Shown in pieces: positions 10,290 through 20,663 of a stretch of DNA of 64,000 nt. The notes under the pieces are model-generated. The model did not search any database. It was given only the letters and a program-made list of their open reading frames with translations, and was not told the DNA's origin. The stretch's first letter is position 1; the number at the start of each line of letters is the position of its first letter. The stretch is taken from the NCBI RefSeq assembly GCF_016097555.1, contig NC_054703.1, positions 12,428,518 through 12,492,517 on the forward strand, in the 5' to 3' direction. The DNA comes from Gigantopelta aegis (Eukaryota; Mollusca; Gastropoda; Neomphalida; Peltospiridae). The position numbers and the translations under genes were made by a program.

Positions 10290-10565
10290 CGTAGCGGGGA
10301 CAACAAAGGAAATACAATGGAGTCGCCTCCAATACAATGGATATGCACCTCCGGAACAATGGGTCCCCAATCCGCAACAATGGATGTGCACCTATTGTCT
10401 TTCCGGTTCAGTGGAGCGTATAATTGGTTTTTCCGGTTCAGTGGAGCGGATAATTGGGTTTTCCGGTTCAGTGGAGCGAATAATGGATTTTGGAACAAAA
10501 GAAGTGCACCTATTGTGCTGAGTGGATGACTGGCATTTTTTAAAAAGGATGACTGGCATTTTTTC
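10290..10565 (+). repeat. Cluster of short direct repeats at the Polinton's left side
   Basis: Three copies of TTCCGGTTCAGTGGAGCG (spaced about 30 bp, 10410-10490), repeated CAATGGATRTGCACCT phrases, and two copies of GGATGACTGGCATTTTTT. Polinton terminal inverted repeats often contain such arrays, but I found no inverted partner on the right, so a terminal role is only suggested. Confidence 0.5.
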
Positions 10566-10874
10566 AAATTTTGGGCGGGAACGTCCGCGTTTTCAATAGG
10601 AACTAAAGTGGTGTTATTTATAGATAGTTTGAGTCAGTCTTTTGTGTTGGCTTGGTTTTTAGTTGTGACAAGGGTGATAGGTACAAAGACCTTTGTCTAA
10701 ATATGCTTTGAAAGGTTTATTGTTAGCAATGATGAAATAATATTTTTGAATAGAAAACCAGTTGAAACCGGTTTATTTGTTATTACTATTAACCAATCGC
10801 AACCAGTCTTTTTAAACAATGCATTTGAATATATGTTATAACATAAAAGTGAAATTATTTATTATTTGTAACGA

Positions 10875-11507
10875 TTGCGTTCAAAGATGAACTATAACGA
10901 CAAGAAACAGGCTCTTTACTTCAGCTGGAAATATGTTTTACGATCAGAATGCAGTTTTAATGAATCAATAGTGAAAAAATCAACTTGTTGGTTTAAGAGT
11001 CGTACTGAATGTGAGATGGATGCCAAACGCTCCTTCTGCGATTTGACTACCAGTACCAAGCTAATAATAATCAAGAAAATACGACCAACTCGTGTGCTCG
11101 TGGATGAAGTAGATACAGTTGATAACAGAAAATACTTGGAAAATTTGTTAACTCTGAGTTATGCCTTTGAAGTGTGTAAACTGGTTCAGCGATTCTGTAA
11201 AGAAATGTGTATGGGATGCATGTTCGACGAGGAGAAAACTCACACCTGTAAAACACTGAATCACGAGGATATGCTCGAACGCTATTACACAACTGCATGG
11301 GTTGAACTGAACGAAGATGTAGTTGCTGACAGGTGGTTACGTCTTGTTTATGCAGATCCAGTTTTATTAAACACTCCAGGATTTGTTTTGTGTCAGTATC
11401 AATGCAAAGACTATTTGGATATGAACGTTAAAACTGTAGAGTGGATGAACATTTTAAAAGAACAAGTACTTAAAATACTACGTTTAGAAGATCGTATGCG
11501 AGTATAA
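10875..11507 (+). CDS. Polinton accessory protein with Cys/His motif (copy 1)
   Basis: About 210 codons, not assigned to a named family. The middle carries CKEMCMGCMFDEEKTHTC, a possible zinc-binding CxxC...HxC cluster, preceded by an alpha-helix-like AFEVCKLVQRF. It sits directly upstream of the integrase part on the same strand, so it is probably a standard gene of this Polinton lineage. Function unknown. Treated as part of the fossil. Confidence 0.55.
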   Translation: MRSKMNYNDKKQALYFSWKYVLRSECSFNESIVKKSTCWFKSRTECEMDAKRSFCDLTTSTKLIIIKKIRPTRVLVDEVDTVDNRKYLENLLTLSYAFEVCKLVQRFCKEMCMGCMFDEEKTHTCKTLNHEDMLERYYTTAWVELNEDVVADRWLRLVYADPVLLNTPGFVLCQYQCKDYLDMNVKTVEWMNILKEQVLKILRLEDRMRV

Positions 11508-11537
11508 ATTAATGACACAGAATACATTAGTTCAGTC

Positions 11538-11959
11538 ATGTCATCCAGAGTGAACCCTAACACTGAAAAGAATGAACGTAACAAGAAAGGACTTGAAAAA
11601 TATTATACAAAACCGAGAGACGCTGGAGCTTTCTACGGACCAAAGAAGTTTCACGACGCTCTGAAGAGACGTGGTTTACAAACGTACAAGTTAAAAGCGG
11701 TAACACAGTGGTTGAACGACGAAGATGCGTACAGTCTTCACAAACCAGTGAACCGTTCATTCAAGCGTCTCCGAGTACGGGTTAACAAAAAAGATGAGAT
11801 GTTTGACATGGATTTAATGGACGTCAGCCGCCATTCAAAAGACAACGATGGAGTTAGGTACCTGCTTATAGCTATTGACATTCTTTCGAGATACCTGTGG
11901 GCCATACCCCTTGTAAACAAGAAACCGGAGACGGTGTTAGAAGGCTTCAAAACAATTTT
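11538..11959 (+). CDS. Polinton integrase, front part (copy 1)
   Basis: Same sequence as the front of the segment at 13612-14472, including DMDLMDVSRHSKDNDGVRYL, the start of the retroviral-type integrase core. The tandem-duplication junction ends it. Fossil part. Confidence 0.7.
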
Positions 11960-14000
11960 CACCTCAGCTATCTGGGCTGTCTGGTCATGACAGTGCCGTG
12001 GTTGTTAGTAGATGTTAGTGAGATTGTTAACGAAGAAAGGAGGGTGCAGTGGCCTTACACCTACCCATTGAGTCTTTAAAACCTGCTCTTGGTGGGAGCC
12101 GGTACTGGGGTGTAAACCCAGAACCTACCAGCCTGTGAGCCGATGACTTAACCACTGCGCCACCGAGACCGGTTTCACTCAGATATTATGACCATAAAAT
12201 AGCAAAAGTAAAGTAAAAAACACTTACCTTTCCAGAATGGTTTGTATATTTATTTGGCAGTCCAGCTGCTGTGAACATTCGATTCATATAGTTGCCAAGA
12301 GTGGTGAATGCCTATTGTCTGGCTGCTGAAACGAATCTGTTCGGTGGCTGATGGAGCAAGTGGGCACTTATAAAATGGTCCAGTTGGAGAGATGTGTAGG
12401 AGATAAGTATCAAATAATCTAACAATGCATTTGTTAGGGTCTGCTAGATTAACTCTTATAATTGGTTTTTCCGGTTCAGTGGAGCGGATAATTGGGTTTT
12501 CCGGTTCAGTGGAGCGAATAATGGATTTTTGAACAAAAGAAGTGCACCTATTGTGCTGAGTGGATGACTGGCATTTTTTTAAAAAGGATGACTGGCATTT
12601 TTTCAAATTTTGGGCGGGAACGTCCGCGTTTTCAATAGGAACTAAAGTGGTGTTATTTATAGATAGTTTGAGTCAGTCTTTTGTGTTGGCTTGGTTTTTA
12701 GTTGTGACAAGGGTGATGGGTACAAAGACCTTTGTCTAAATATGCTTTGAAAGGTTTATTGTTAGCAATGATGAAATAATATTTTTGAATAGAAAACCAG
12801 TTGAAACCGGTTTATTTGTTATTACTATTAACCAATCGCAACCAGTCTTTTTAAACAATGCATTTGAATATATGTTATAACATAAAAGTGAAATTATTTA
12901 TTATTTGTAACGATTGCGTTCAAAGATGAACTATAACGACAAGAAACAGGCTCTTTACTTCAGCTGGAAATATGTTTTACGATCAGAATGCAGTTTTAAT
13001 GAATCAATAGTGAAAAAATCAACTTGTTGGTTTAAGAGTCGTACTGAATGTGAGATGGATGCCAAACGATCCTTCTGCGATTTGACTACCAGTACCAAGC
13101 TAATAATAATCAAGAAAATACGACCAACTCGTGTGCTCGTGGATGAAGTAGATACAGTTGATAACAGAAAATGCTTGGAAAATTTGTTAACTCTGAGTTA
13201 TGCCTTTGAAGTGTGTAAACTGGTTCAGCGATTCTGTAAAGAAATGTGTATGGGATGCATGTTCGACGAGGAGAAAACTCACACCTGTAAAACACTGAAT
13301 CACGAGGATATGCTCGAACGCTATTACACAACTGCATGGGTTGAACTGAACGAAGATGTAGTTGCTGACAGGTGGTTACGTCTTGTTTATGCAGATCCAG
13401 TTTTATTAAACACTCCAGGATTTGTTTTGTGTCAGTATCAATGCAAAGACTATTTGGATATGAACGTTTAAAACTGTAGAGTGGATGAACATTTTAAAAG
13501 AACAAGTACTTAAAATACTACGTTTAGAAGATCGTATGCGAGTATAAATTAATGACACAGAATACATTAGTTCAGTCATGTCATCCAGAGTGAACCCTAA
13601 CACTGAAAAGAATGAACGTAACAAGAAAGGACTTGAAAAATATTATACAAAACGAGAGAGACGCTGGAGCTTTCTACGGACCAAAGAAGTTTCACGACGC
13701 TCTGAAGAGACGTGGTTTACAAACGTACAAGTTAAAAGCGGTAACACAGTGGTTGAACGACGAAGATGCGTACAGTCTTCACAAACCAGTGAACCGTTCA
13801 TTCAAGCGTCTCCGAGTACGGGTTAACAAAAAAGATGAGATGTTTGACATGGATTTAATGGACGTCAGCCGCCATTCAAAAGACAACGATGGAGTTAGGT
13901 ACCTGCTTATAGCTATTGACATTCTTTCGAGATACCTGTGGGCCATACCCCTTGTAAACAAGAAACCGGAGACGGTGTTAGAAGGCTTCAAAACAATTTT
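11960..14000 (+). repeat. Tandem duplication, copy 2
   Basis: Head-to-tail repeat of 9580-11959, about 340 bp shorter in the stretch between the recombinase exon and the short tandem repeats. It contains the SINE part, a recombinase exon fragment, and second copies of the cysteine-motif protein and integrase front. After it the integrase segment continues uniquely. It could be a true recent duplication or two haplotypes laid end to end by the assembler. Confidence 0.9.
12914..13471 (+). CDS. Polinton accessory protein with Cys/His motif (copy 2)
   Basis: Second copy, in the tandem duplication, of the cysteine-motif protein at 10875-11507. Nearly identical. Fossil part. Confidence 0.55.
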   Translation: MRSKMNYNDKKQALYFSWKYVLRSECSFNESIVKKSTCWFKSRTECEMDAKRSFCDLTTSTKLIIIKKIRPTRVLVDEVDTVDNRKCLENLLTLSYAFEVCKLVQRFCKEMCMGCMFDEEKTHTCKTLNHEDMLERYYTTAWVELNEDVVADRWLRLVYADPVLLNTPGFVLCQYQCKDYLDMNV

Positions 14001-14472
14001 AAAAGACAAACGTATACCCAAGAAAGTTCGGGTAGACAAAGGTACAGAGTTCGCAGGTGTATTCAAGCAGTTTCTATCAAAAGAAAACATTAAACTGATT
14101 GTCACGCAGAATGAAGATATCAAAAGTAATTTCGCAGAAAGAAGTATTAGGACGCTTCGGGGTCTTATCGCGCGTTTTACGACTTACAACAATACACACA
14201 AATACATAGACGTTTTAGCAGATCTAGTACACAATTATAACAATACAGTTCACTCGTCACTGGGACTGTGGGCACCGGTTGATGTAAATAAAGCGAACGA
14301 AATTAAAGTGTGGAGTCATCTGTACGTCGAGCCCATGGTTAAGAAACTTAAAGTAAAGAAACCATTGGCAAACTTTTTATTTAAAGTGGGTGATTTAACG
14401 AGAATCAGCTATTTGCGTAAATCATTCACAAAGGAGCAGGACTTGAGGTGGACAGACAGAAGAGTTGTTTAA
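13612..14472 (+). CDS. Polinton integrase core (rve-type)
   Basis: Contains the D,D-35-E style core: MDLMDVSRH (first Asp region), VRVDKGTEF (second Asp) and NFAERSIRTLRG (Glu), followed by YNNTVHSSLG and a linker. This is the DNA-integrating enzyme of Polintons, related to LTR-retrotransposon integrases. It precedes a chromodomain-like segment. Fossil part. Confidence 0.8.
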   Translation: MNVTRKDLKNIIQNERDAGAFYGPKKFHDALKRRGLQTYKLKAVTQWLNDEDAYSLHKPVNRSFKRLRVRVNKKDEMFDMDLMDVSRHSKDNDGVRYLLIAIDILSRYLWAIPLVNKKPETVLEGFKTILKDKRIPKKVRVDKGTEFAGVFKQFLSKENIKLIVTQNEDIKSNFAERSIRTLRGLIARFTTYNNTHKYIDVLADLVHNYNNTVHSSLGLWAPVDVNKANEIKVWSHLYVEPMVKKLKVKKPLANFLFKVGDLTRISYLRKSFTKEQDLRWTDRRVV

Positions 14473-14489
14473 AATACATTCTAGAAGAA

Positions 14490-14725
14490 GACGACAAAGT
14501 ATTCCAGTGTACAGACTGAGAGATTTTCACGACGAAGTGTTGAAAGGTATATTTTATACGGCCGAACTTCAGAAAGTAAATAAAAATCAAGACATTCTGT
14601 GGAAAATCGAAAAAGTGTTAAAAAAGAAGAAGGAGAAGGGGAAAGTGTACTATTTGGTTCGGTGGTTAGGGTGGCCACCTAGCTTCGATTCGTACATAGA
14701 AGAAGGAGAACTGAAAACTGTGTGA
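14490..14725 (+). CDS. Chromodomain-like segment after the integrase
   Basis: Contains WKIEKVLKKKK...KVYYLVRWLGWP and SYIEE, a recognisable chromodomain pattern (Y.V.W.G.....S..E). Chromodomains at integrase tails are known from Polintons and chromoviruses and are thought to bias insertion toward particular chromatin. Fossil part. Confidence 0.75.
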
Positions 14726-14728
14726 AGC

Positions 14729-15154
14729 ATGGAGAAGTACGTTATTTTGAAGAGCTCGGATTCTAAATCAGTGTTTCCTGACAACAACCCCTATCACTTT
14801 CGAGTAAAGTTAAACAAGAGGTTAACTTTTGAAGGTGTGTGGATTGTGTCTCTCGTGGATTTGAATTTTGGAGAAATTGACCTTCATGGTATGAACGATT
14901 TACAAGTAGATGTGTTGTGTAATTTGTGTGGCAGCAGTCTAGTAGGTGATAGTTTTGTACCTCTACTGAGACGTGTGGATTTACGAGACGGTCCACGTTA
15001 CGAGTTTAACACACTGTGGAATATACCAGTTGTAGTGACAGAGAGTTCATATGTCGAAATACGTATAAAAGCAACATCAGGCGTTCCGGTTTCATTTATC
15101 AAAGAGAGCACGAGTGTGACACTACTATTACGACATTATCCGTTTTTAGAGTAA
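14729..15154 (+). CDS. Polinton penton-like (minor capsid) protein
   Basis: About 141 codons, immediately after the integrase/chromodomain part. Begins MEKYVILKSSDSKSVFPDN, then FRVKLNKRLTFEGVWIVSL, a beta-rich pattern like the single-jelly-roll minor capsid protein of Polintons, and it has the expected small size and position before the major capsid protein. Fossil part; assignment by size, position and pattern. Confidence 0.6.
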   Translation: MEKYVILKSSDSKSVFPDNNPYHFRVKLNKRLTFEGVWIVSLVDLNFGEIDLHGMNDLQVDVLCNLCGSSLVGDSFVPLLRRVDLRDGPRYEFNTLWNIPVVVTESSYVEIRIKATSGVPVSFIKESTSVTLLLRHYPFLE

Positions 15155-15159
15155 ATTAA

Positions 15160-15551
15160 CATGGATCGAAAACTTTACGTACCTGATGTTAATAAATGGT
15201 TAAAGTATTTTGATAAAACGAACAAAGAATGTTGTTCAGTCAAATAAGCAGGTTGGATCTGGAGTTGGGAATTACAAGCATAAGTGGTTTTCTTATATGA
15301 TTCCAATGATTCCGAGACATGTAAACAGTGACGGGGACAACAAGCACAAACCTAAAATAGAAGTGACGTCACAAACACAAGATGTTGTAGAAAGGGCCGA
15401 AGCTGAACAGGAACGTACCAGGGCTATAAAACATAAATCTGGTGATCGAATTGTCAGAAGCAAAAAAGTCAGACGCATGACAGTACAGAAAAAACGAGCT
15501 CCTACATCGAAGTACAAATCAGCTGTTAGTGAAAAAGATATATTTGTATAA
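15160..15551 (+). CDS. Small basic protein of the Polinton
   Basis: Lies between the penton-like and major capsid frames. Rich in Lys/Arg (KKVRRMTVQKKRAP) and glycine near its start. A basic virion-core type role is plausible by analogy with related elements but unproven. Fossil part. Confidence 0.4.
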
Positions 15552-15575
15552 ACGACAACAACAACAACAAACAAT

Positions 15576-16880
15576 ATGTCACTCCTTACAGACAAAGACT
15601 TTGTGGAAGGTTTACCCAGTGCTTTGGATCTGTTTACTATGCCCCCATACCAAACGAGTGTGTTTCAACATTACTACGTCGATGTTAGACCTGTTAGTCA
15701 AATTACAGATTCGTCACCGGTAGAATTTCAAATTGCAAATAGTGGAAGTGACTACGTGGATTTGAAACGAAGTCGTTTACATGTTAAACTGAAAGTGAGT
15801 CATTCCGATGGAACAGTTTTGGGTAAGGACGAACACGTGGCCCCAGTAAATTTATTCATGCAAGCTCTGTGGTCGCAAGTCGCTGTGTACTTACAAGGTC
15901 AGCTGGTGAGTTCGGCGAACAATCATTATCCCTACAAAGCATACATTCAAACCTTACTGAACTATGGAGTAGAAGCTAAACAATCGCAACTCCAGTCTCA
16001 ACTGTTTTACAAGGACGTCGGAGAGACACAAGCAGATATCGAAAGCACCGATCCTATCACTGGCACTAATTCTGGAGTATCGGATCGAGGAGCACACATC
16101 GCTGACAGCAAAACTGTTACCATGGAAGGGCCCCTGTGTGAAGATATTTTTAACATGGGCAGATATATGGTGAATGGGGTTGATATGACAGTTAAGTTAT
16201 TTCGGAGCTCCATACCCTTTTGTTTGATGTCTGGGAAGTCCGGTCAGGAGTACAAGATCGAACTCTTAGATATTTACTTCAAGATATGTAAACTGAAAAT
16301 GAACAGTGCACTTATTTTAACACATAACAAGATGTTTGAAAAGTCTAACGCCTTGTACCCATTCGCTAAAACCGAAGTTAAAATGAGTAGTATTCCGGCC
16401 TCTCAACAGAGTTACGTGTGGGACAGTGTGTACCAGTCGCAGTGTCCAAACAGGCTAATTGTTGGTTTTGTCGACGGTGACGGAGTGAGTGGATCATACA
16501 CAAAGAACCCGTTTAACTTCCAGAGTTCATTCGTGAAAACGGTGGGCTTATATTTGGATGGTGTCAGTGTACCCGGTCGACCAGTCGAAGCAGATGACGT
16601 CAGTGCCTACGTGAATTTGTTTGAAGGTGTTAATAGCTGGAACCTGGATTGTGGAAATTATATTGAAAGAACTGAATTTTCTTTGGGAAATGGTCTGTTT
16701 GTGTTCAACCTTGAACCCGTTTTCGTGGACTCTGATTATTTAAGTTTATTAAAAAACGGTAACTTAAGGTTAGAAGTGCAGTTTAAATCTGCATTAACAA
16801 AGACAGTGAGTTGTATAGTGTATGGAGAATTCCCTAGCTTGATTGAAATTGATCAAACCAGGAACGTGTATGTCAAATAA
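15576..16880 (+). CDS. Polinton major capsid protein (double jelly-roll)
   Basis: About 434 codons, an open frame from the first ATG after the basic protein. Motifs such as VFQHYYVDVRPVSQ, LFMQALWSQVAVYLQGQLV, NHYPYKAYIQTLLNYG and LDIYFKICKLKMN are typical of the hexon-like capsid protein found in Polintons and often mislabelled F54H12-like in invertebrate genomes. As a frame it looks whole. Fossil part. Confidence 0.85.
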   Translation: MSLLTDKDFVEGLPSALDLFTMPPYQTSVFQHYYVDVRPVSQITDSSPVEFQIANSGSDYVDLKRSRLHVKLKVSHSDGTVLGKDEHVAPVNLFMQALWSQVAVYLQGQLVSSANNHYPYKAYIQTLLNYGVEAKQSQLQSQLFYKDVGETQADIESTDPITGTNSGVSDRGAHIADSKTVTMEGPLCEDIFNMGRYMVNGVDMTVKLFRSSIPFCLMSGKSGQEYKIELLDIYFKICKLKMNSALILTHNKMFEKSNALYPFAKTEVKMSSIPASQQSYVWDSVYQSQCPNRLIVGFVDGDGVSGSYTKNPFNFQSSFVKTVGLYLDGVSVPGRPVEADDVSAYVNLFEGVNSWNLDCGNYIERTEFSLGNGLFVFNLEPVFVDSDYLSLLKNGNLRLEVQFKSALTKTVSCIVYGEFPSLIEIDQTRNVYVK

Positions 16881-16888
16881 AGAATATC

Positions 16889-17380
16889 ATGAATGGAAAG
16901 CAGATTCAGTGTGCGATTGACTGTGACTCAGATTTACGTTCACGCATTGTAGGTGTTTACTCGAGCGATACACTACCACGTTTGAAACGGCGGAGCCCTT
17001 GGGGGTGTATTGTAAACACAGACCCATCTCACCTTCCAGGCAAACATTGGGTGGCGTTCTATTTTGACAAAAACAAAGCAGAGTTTTTCGACAGTTTTGG
17101 GAAACCACCAGAACATTACAATATAACATTTGTACAATTTTTAAGGAAACATTGTACATCATACGTTTACAACGACAAATCCATACAATTTATTAAATCC
17201 AAGACATGTGCTTTTTATTGTTTGTATTTCCTGTTACAGAAATGTAAAACTGAACTGATAATGAATGATATTATGAGTCAGTTTAGTAAAGATACATTAC
17301 AGAATGATGTATTTGTGTATAACTTTATATGTAAATACTTTAGATATTGTACCCCGTCTTGTATTCACTGCTCATACTAA
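16889..17380 (+). CDS. Polinton adenain-like cysteine protease
   Basis: About 163 codons starting 9 bases after the capsid stop. LPGKHWVAFYFD (His), AEFFDSFGKPP (acidic residue) and SKTCAFYCLYFL (Cys) form the order of the adenovirus-type maturation protease. In relatives it cleaves capsid precursors. Fossil part; the frame looks whole. Confidence 0.85.
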   Translation: MNGKQIQCAIDCDSDLRSRIVGVYSSDTLPRLKRRSPWGCIVNTDPSHLPGKHWVAFYFDKNKAEFFDSFGKPPEHYNITFVQFLRKHCTSYVYNDKSIQFIKSKTCAFYCLYFLLQKCKTELIMNDIMSQFSKDTLQNDVFVYNFICKYFRYCTPSCIHCSY

Positions 17381-17924
17381 TATGTTAAATATTGTACACA
17401 ATCATGTATCTAGTTTGTATTGTTATTATAATATTGTACCAATTCATGTATTTCCCTGTAATTCAAACATGTTTTGAAAATAAATACATTATATCGTAAA
17501 ATGTTGATCTGTAATTTGTGGGTTCCTATCACACAATCACTCACCGCCCCCCACTCCAACTACAAACACTTCTATTCCCTTTCCAGATTCACCTTCTGCC
17601 ACTCTTTTACGTACACCACCTATCCCTTTCTTTGTTCCACTTAACACTTCACTCACTTGGACAAACACCTGTTGACACAATCTCTGTCACTCCTACCACA
17701 CATCCGTTTTCTTTCTCTTCCATTCCTCTGTTTGCTTCTGATGAATCCGATGAAGAAATAGAAATGTTTTCAATTAAACATTAATTCTAAACAGAAAAGA
17801 CTGGTAGTATTTCACAACTTCTCTTTCACAGCCATTCCTGTTTCTAACATTGCAAATTCACCTTCTGCCCTTTTATGTTTTTTATTTTCTATTTAATTCA
17901 TAAGTGTTTGATACTTGTTTATTG
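17381..17924. other. Pyrimidine-rich spacer
   Basis: C/T-rich DNA with an open plus-strand frame (17518-17784) ending FASDESDEEIEMFSIKH, an acidic tail that could be the end of a small protein. No family recognised; the upstream part reads as low complexity. Confidence 0.3.
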
Positions 17925-18093
17925 TAGATGTAGCTAGTTACTTGTTTATATTTAAACAATTTTTATATCATAGTATTGTAGATTATTTACAAATTTCTAT
18001 CATAGTATTATAGATTATTACAAATTTATGCTGATTATATGTAAGAATTTCATGTTTTATTTATACAAATTATTGTTGATCAAAGTGTGAATG

Positions 18094-18133
<40 letters not shown>

Positions 18134-18365
18134 TGTAAGAATTTACAGTATGATGAAAATTAATGTTATTCAGAAGAGTTGCCAATTTTAGAACATTTAA
18201 ACTTTATTATTTAATTGCTAAAATTTAAAAAAGTTGTATTTTTAAAAAGTTGGTATAAGTTTGCATATCATTTTAATTTTAAAACATAATTTAGCAAAGT
18301 GCCTGCTCACCTAGAGTTGCTGTTGTAACTACTACTACTACCTCAAACATTGATGTCAGTTTATT
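17925..18365 (+). repeat. ~440-bp direct repeat, copy 1
   Basis: Shares with copy 2 the phrases GCTGATTATATGTAAGAATT, ATTTAGCAAAGTGCCTGCTC and CACCTAGAGTTGCTGTTGTA. Contains a poly-T run at about 18098-18130. Confidence 0.8.
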
Positions 18366-18369
18366 TTGA

Positions 18370-18810
18370 TACTTCTTTATCATAGATGTAGTTATTTTTA
18401 GTTATTTTTTTAAATTTCTATCATAGAATTGTAGATTATTTACACATTTTTTCTATCATAGTTTGGTATCTTATTTACAAATTAATGCTGATTATATGTA
18501 AGAATTTCATGTTTTATTTATACAAATTATTGATGATCAAAGTGTGAATGATTATTTGTTTTACATGTAAGAATTTACAGTTTGATGATAAAAAAAAAAA
18601 AAAAATTATGTTATGCAGGAGAGTAGACAATGTTAGAACATTTAATTGCTAAAATTTAAATAAGTTGTATTTTAAAAAGTTTGTGTAAGTTTGCATATCA
18701 TTTTTAATTTTTAATAATAATAATTTAGCAAAGTGCCTGCTCACCTAGAGTTGCTGTTGTAACTTCTACTACTAATCAAACATTGTTGGTATTGTTGTCA
18801 GTTTATTACA
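18370..18810 (+). repeat. ~440-bp direct repeat, copy 2
   Basis: Diverged tandem partner of 17925-18365, with a poly-A run near 18590-18604. Non-coding. Confidence 0.8.
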
Positions 18811-19094
18811 ACCAGGAATAGTTCTGGGAGAGCTGTCAATTTTAAAAACAATAATAATAAAAATTGGAAATTTTAATTCTTAAATTTATTTAATTGACTA
18901 AATAAGTTTATGTGATTACTGTTAGTTTATTGGAAACATGGTTTTTCAATTTTAATATTTAAAGATAATGTGTGTTAGATTGTTTGCTTACACACAGCTA
19001 GTGCTGGTTATACCACTTTATACTTAAATAAAAATAAGAAGTACTGTAAGAAGTTTTTATTTGCATGCTTATTTTTGATTAGTTTTAGGTATTT

Positions 19095-19440
19095 GCATGT
19101 AGGTAATCCAAATTGAACAGAACAGTAGGTAATCCAAATTGAACAGAACAGTAGGTAATCCAAATTGAACAGAACAGTAGGTAATCCAAATTGAACAGAA
19201 CAGTAGGTAATCCAAATTAATCCAAATTGAACAGAACAGTAGGTAATCCAAATTGAACAGAACAGTAGGTAATCCAAATTGAACAGAACAGTAGGTAATC
19301 CAAATTGAACAGAACAGTAGGTAATCCAAATTGAACAGAACAGTATGTAATCCAAATTGAACAGAACAGTAGGTAATCCAAATTGAAACAACAGTAGGTA
19401 ATCCAACTTGAAAACAACAGTAGGTAATCCAAATTGAAAA
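19095..19440 (+). repeat. 26-bp tandem repeat, ~13 units
   Basis: Unit GTAGGTAATCCAAATTGAAC plus AGAACA. Units are identical over most of the array and diverge at the right end. One 10-bp unit fragment interrupts it near 19215. Confidence 0.95.
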
Positions 19441-19620
19441 CAAAGTGGGAAATCAAAACAAGAAATTATTTCTTGATGATCAAGGGGAGACAATTTCATA
19501 ATTTGCAATTCTATAGTTGTTTAATTTAACAATTACAATAACAAATAGTTTATCATTTTATTTATTTATTAAACTTTTACACACATTAAGTTGTATACAT
19601 CCAGTATATAAGAAATATTG

Positions 19621-19621
19621 G

Positions 19622-19695
<74 letters not shown>
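19621..19695. repeat. TA microsatellite
   Basis: About 36 TA units. Confidence 0.95.
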
Positions 19696-19698
<3 letters not shown>

Positions 19699-19730
19699 CT
19701 ATCATAATAATAAACGACTAAATGTTATCT

Positions 19731-20629
19731 TCAATCAATTAGTGTTGGTGGTGAAATTGTTTGGAATCTGCTGTTGGTATGCTGCTGTTGCTGGTGCTGC
19801 TGTTGTTGGTGTTGTAGGGCCGCCAGTAGATTTGATCCACGCCCTCTGCCAAATGGTACTCCTAGGCCCTGTGTCAGTGTTAAGTTGGTACTGGGAACTC
19901 CTCGTCCCTGTCCCTGTACCATGTTCGTGGAAACTCCTCGTCCTTCAAAGTTTCCTCCTCCAGTTCCTTCAAACAATGAAAACAATTAAATTTATTATAA
20001 CAATCATTAAAGTTACTCTTCCTTCATTAGAAATCTCCTCACAGCCAGTGCATCATGACTGGTATGTGCTATCCTGTCTGGGATGTTACATATAAAAGAT
20101 CCCTTGCTGCTAATCGGAAAGAGTAGCCCATGAAGTGGCGAGAGCGGTTTCCTTTCTCATTATCTGTGTGATCCTTAACCATATGTCTGACTCTATATAA
20201 CCGTAAATAAATGTGTTGAGTGCGTCGTTAACTAAAACATTTCTTTCTTTCTTTCCTTCATTAGAACATTTTTTCCTAAAATGGTGTTGATTGCTACATA
20301 TTTAGTGTCATGTTTGTGTTTATTTGTATTAAAACAAGATATTTGTTCAACAGAATTAATCATATATTAAGAAAACCCATCTTGCAACTGGTTTCTTCTC
20401 ATTTATTTACAAAGTAAATTTGTAATAAATATGTGAACTATGTCGTTAAAGAAAACTCCAAAACTCTTCTGATTTACTAGAGTTCTATATGTGCATATGC
20501 TAACTGGACTATAAGGACTTAACTAGTTACACTGTAAAAAAATAAAAATAATAATAATACTCACCAACATACGGCTGAAACCGCCGAGTTGCATTGAGAG
20601 GAACTCTCTCAGACGGTGGACTATGGTAG

Positions 20630-20663
<34 letters not shown>

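Larger units (their letters stand above)
9580..11959 (+). repeat. Tandem duplication, copy 1
   Basis: Starts inside the SINE (ACCTCAGCTATCTGGGCTG) and ends inside the integrase segment after AACAATTTT. The next base restarts the same SINE sequence. Sequence identity with copy 2 is near-perfect over more than 2 kb. Confidence 0.9.

Noticed and set aside
10410-10560. Left terminal inverted repeat of the Polinton
   Set aside because: Short direct repeats fit, but no inverted partner was found downstream of the polymerase part, so I list it only as a repeat cluster.
17518-17784. Additional Polinton gene with acidic tail
   Set aside because: Only the last ~15 codons look protein-like; the rest is low-complexity pyrimidine-rich DNA.
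19095-19440. CRISPR-like array
   Set aside because: Direct repeats are contiguous without spacers and the context is a eukaryotic nuclear genome.
19008-19508. 166-codon minus-strand frame of CSIWITY/CSVQFGL repeats
   Set aside because: It is only the 26-bp tandem repeat read through; there is no start context, domain or conservation beyond the repeat.
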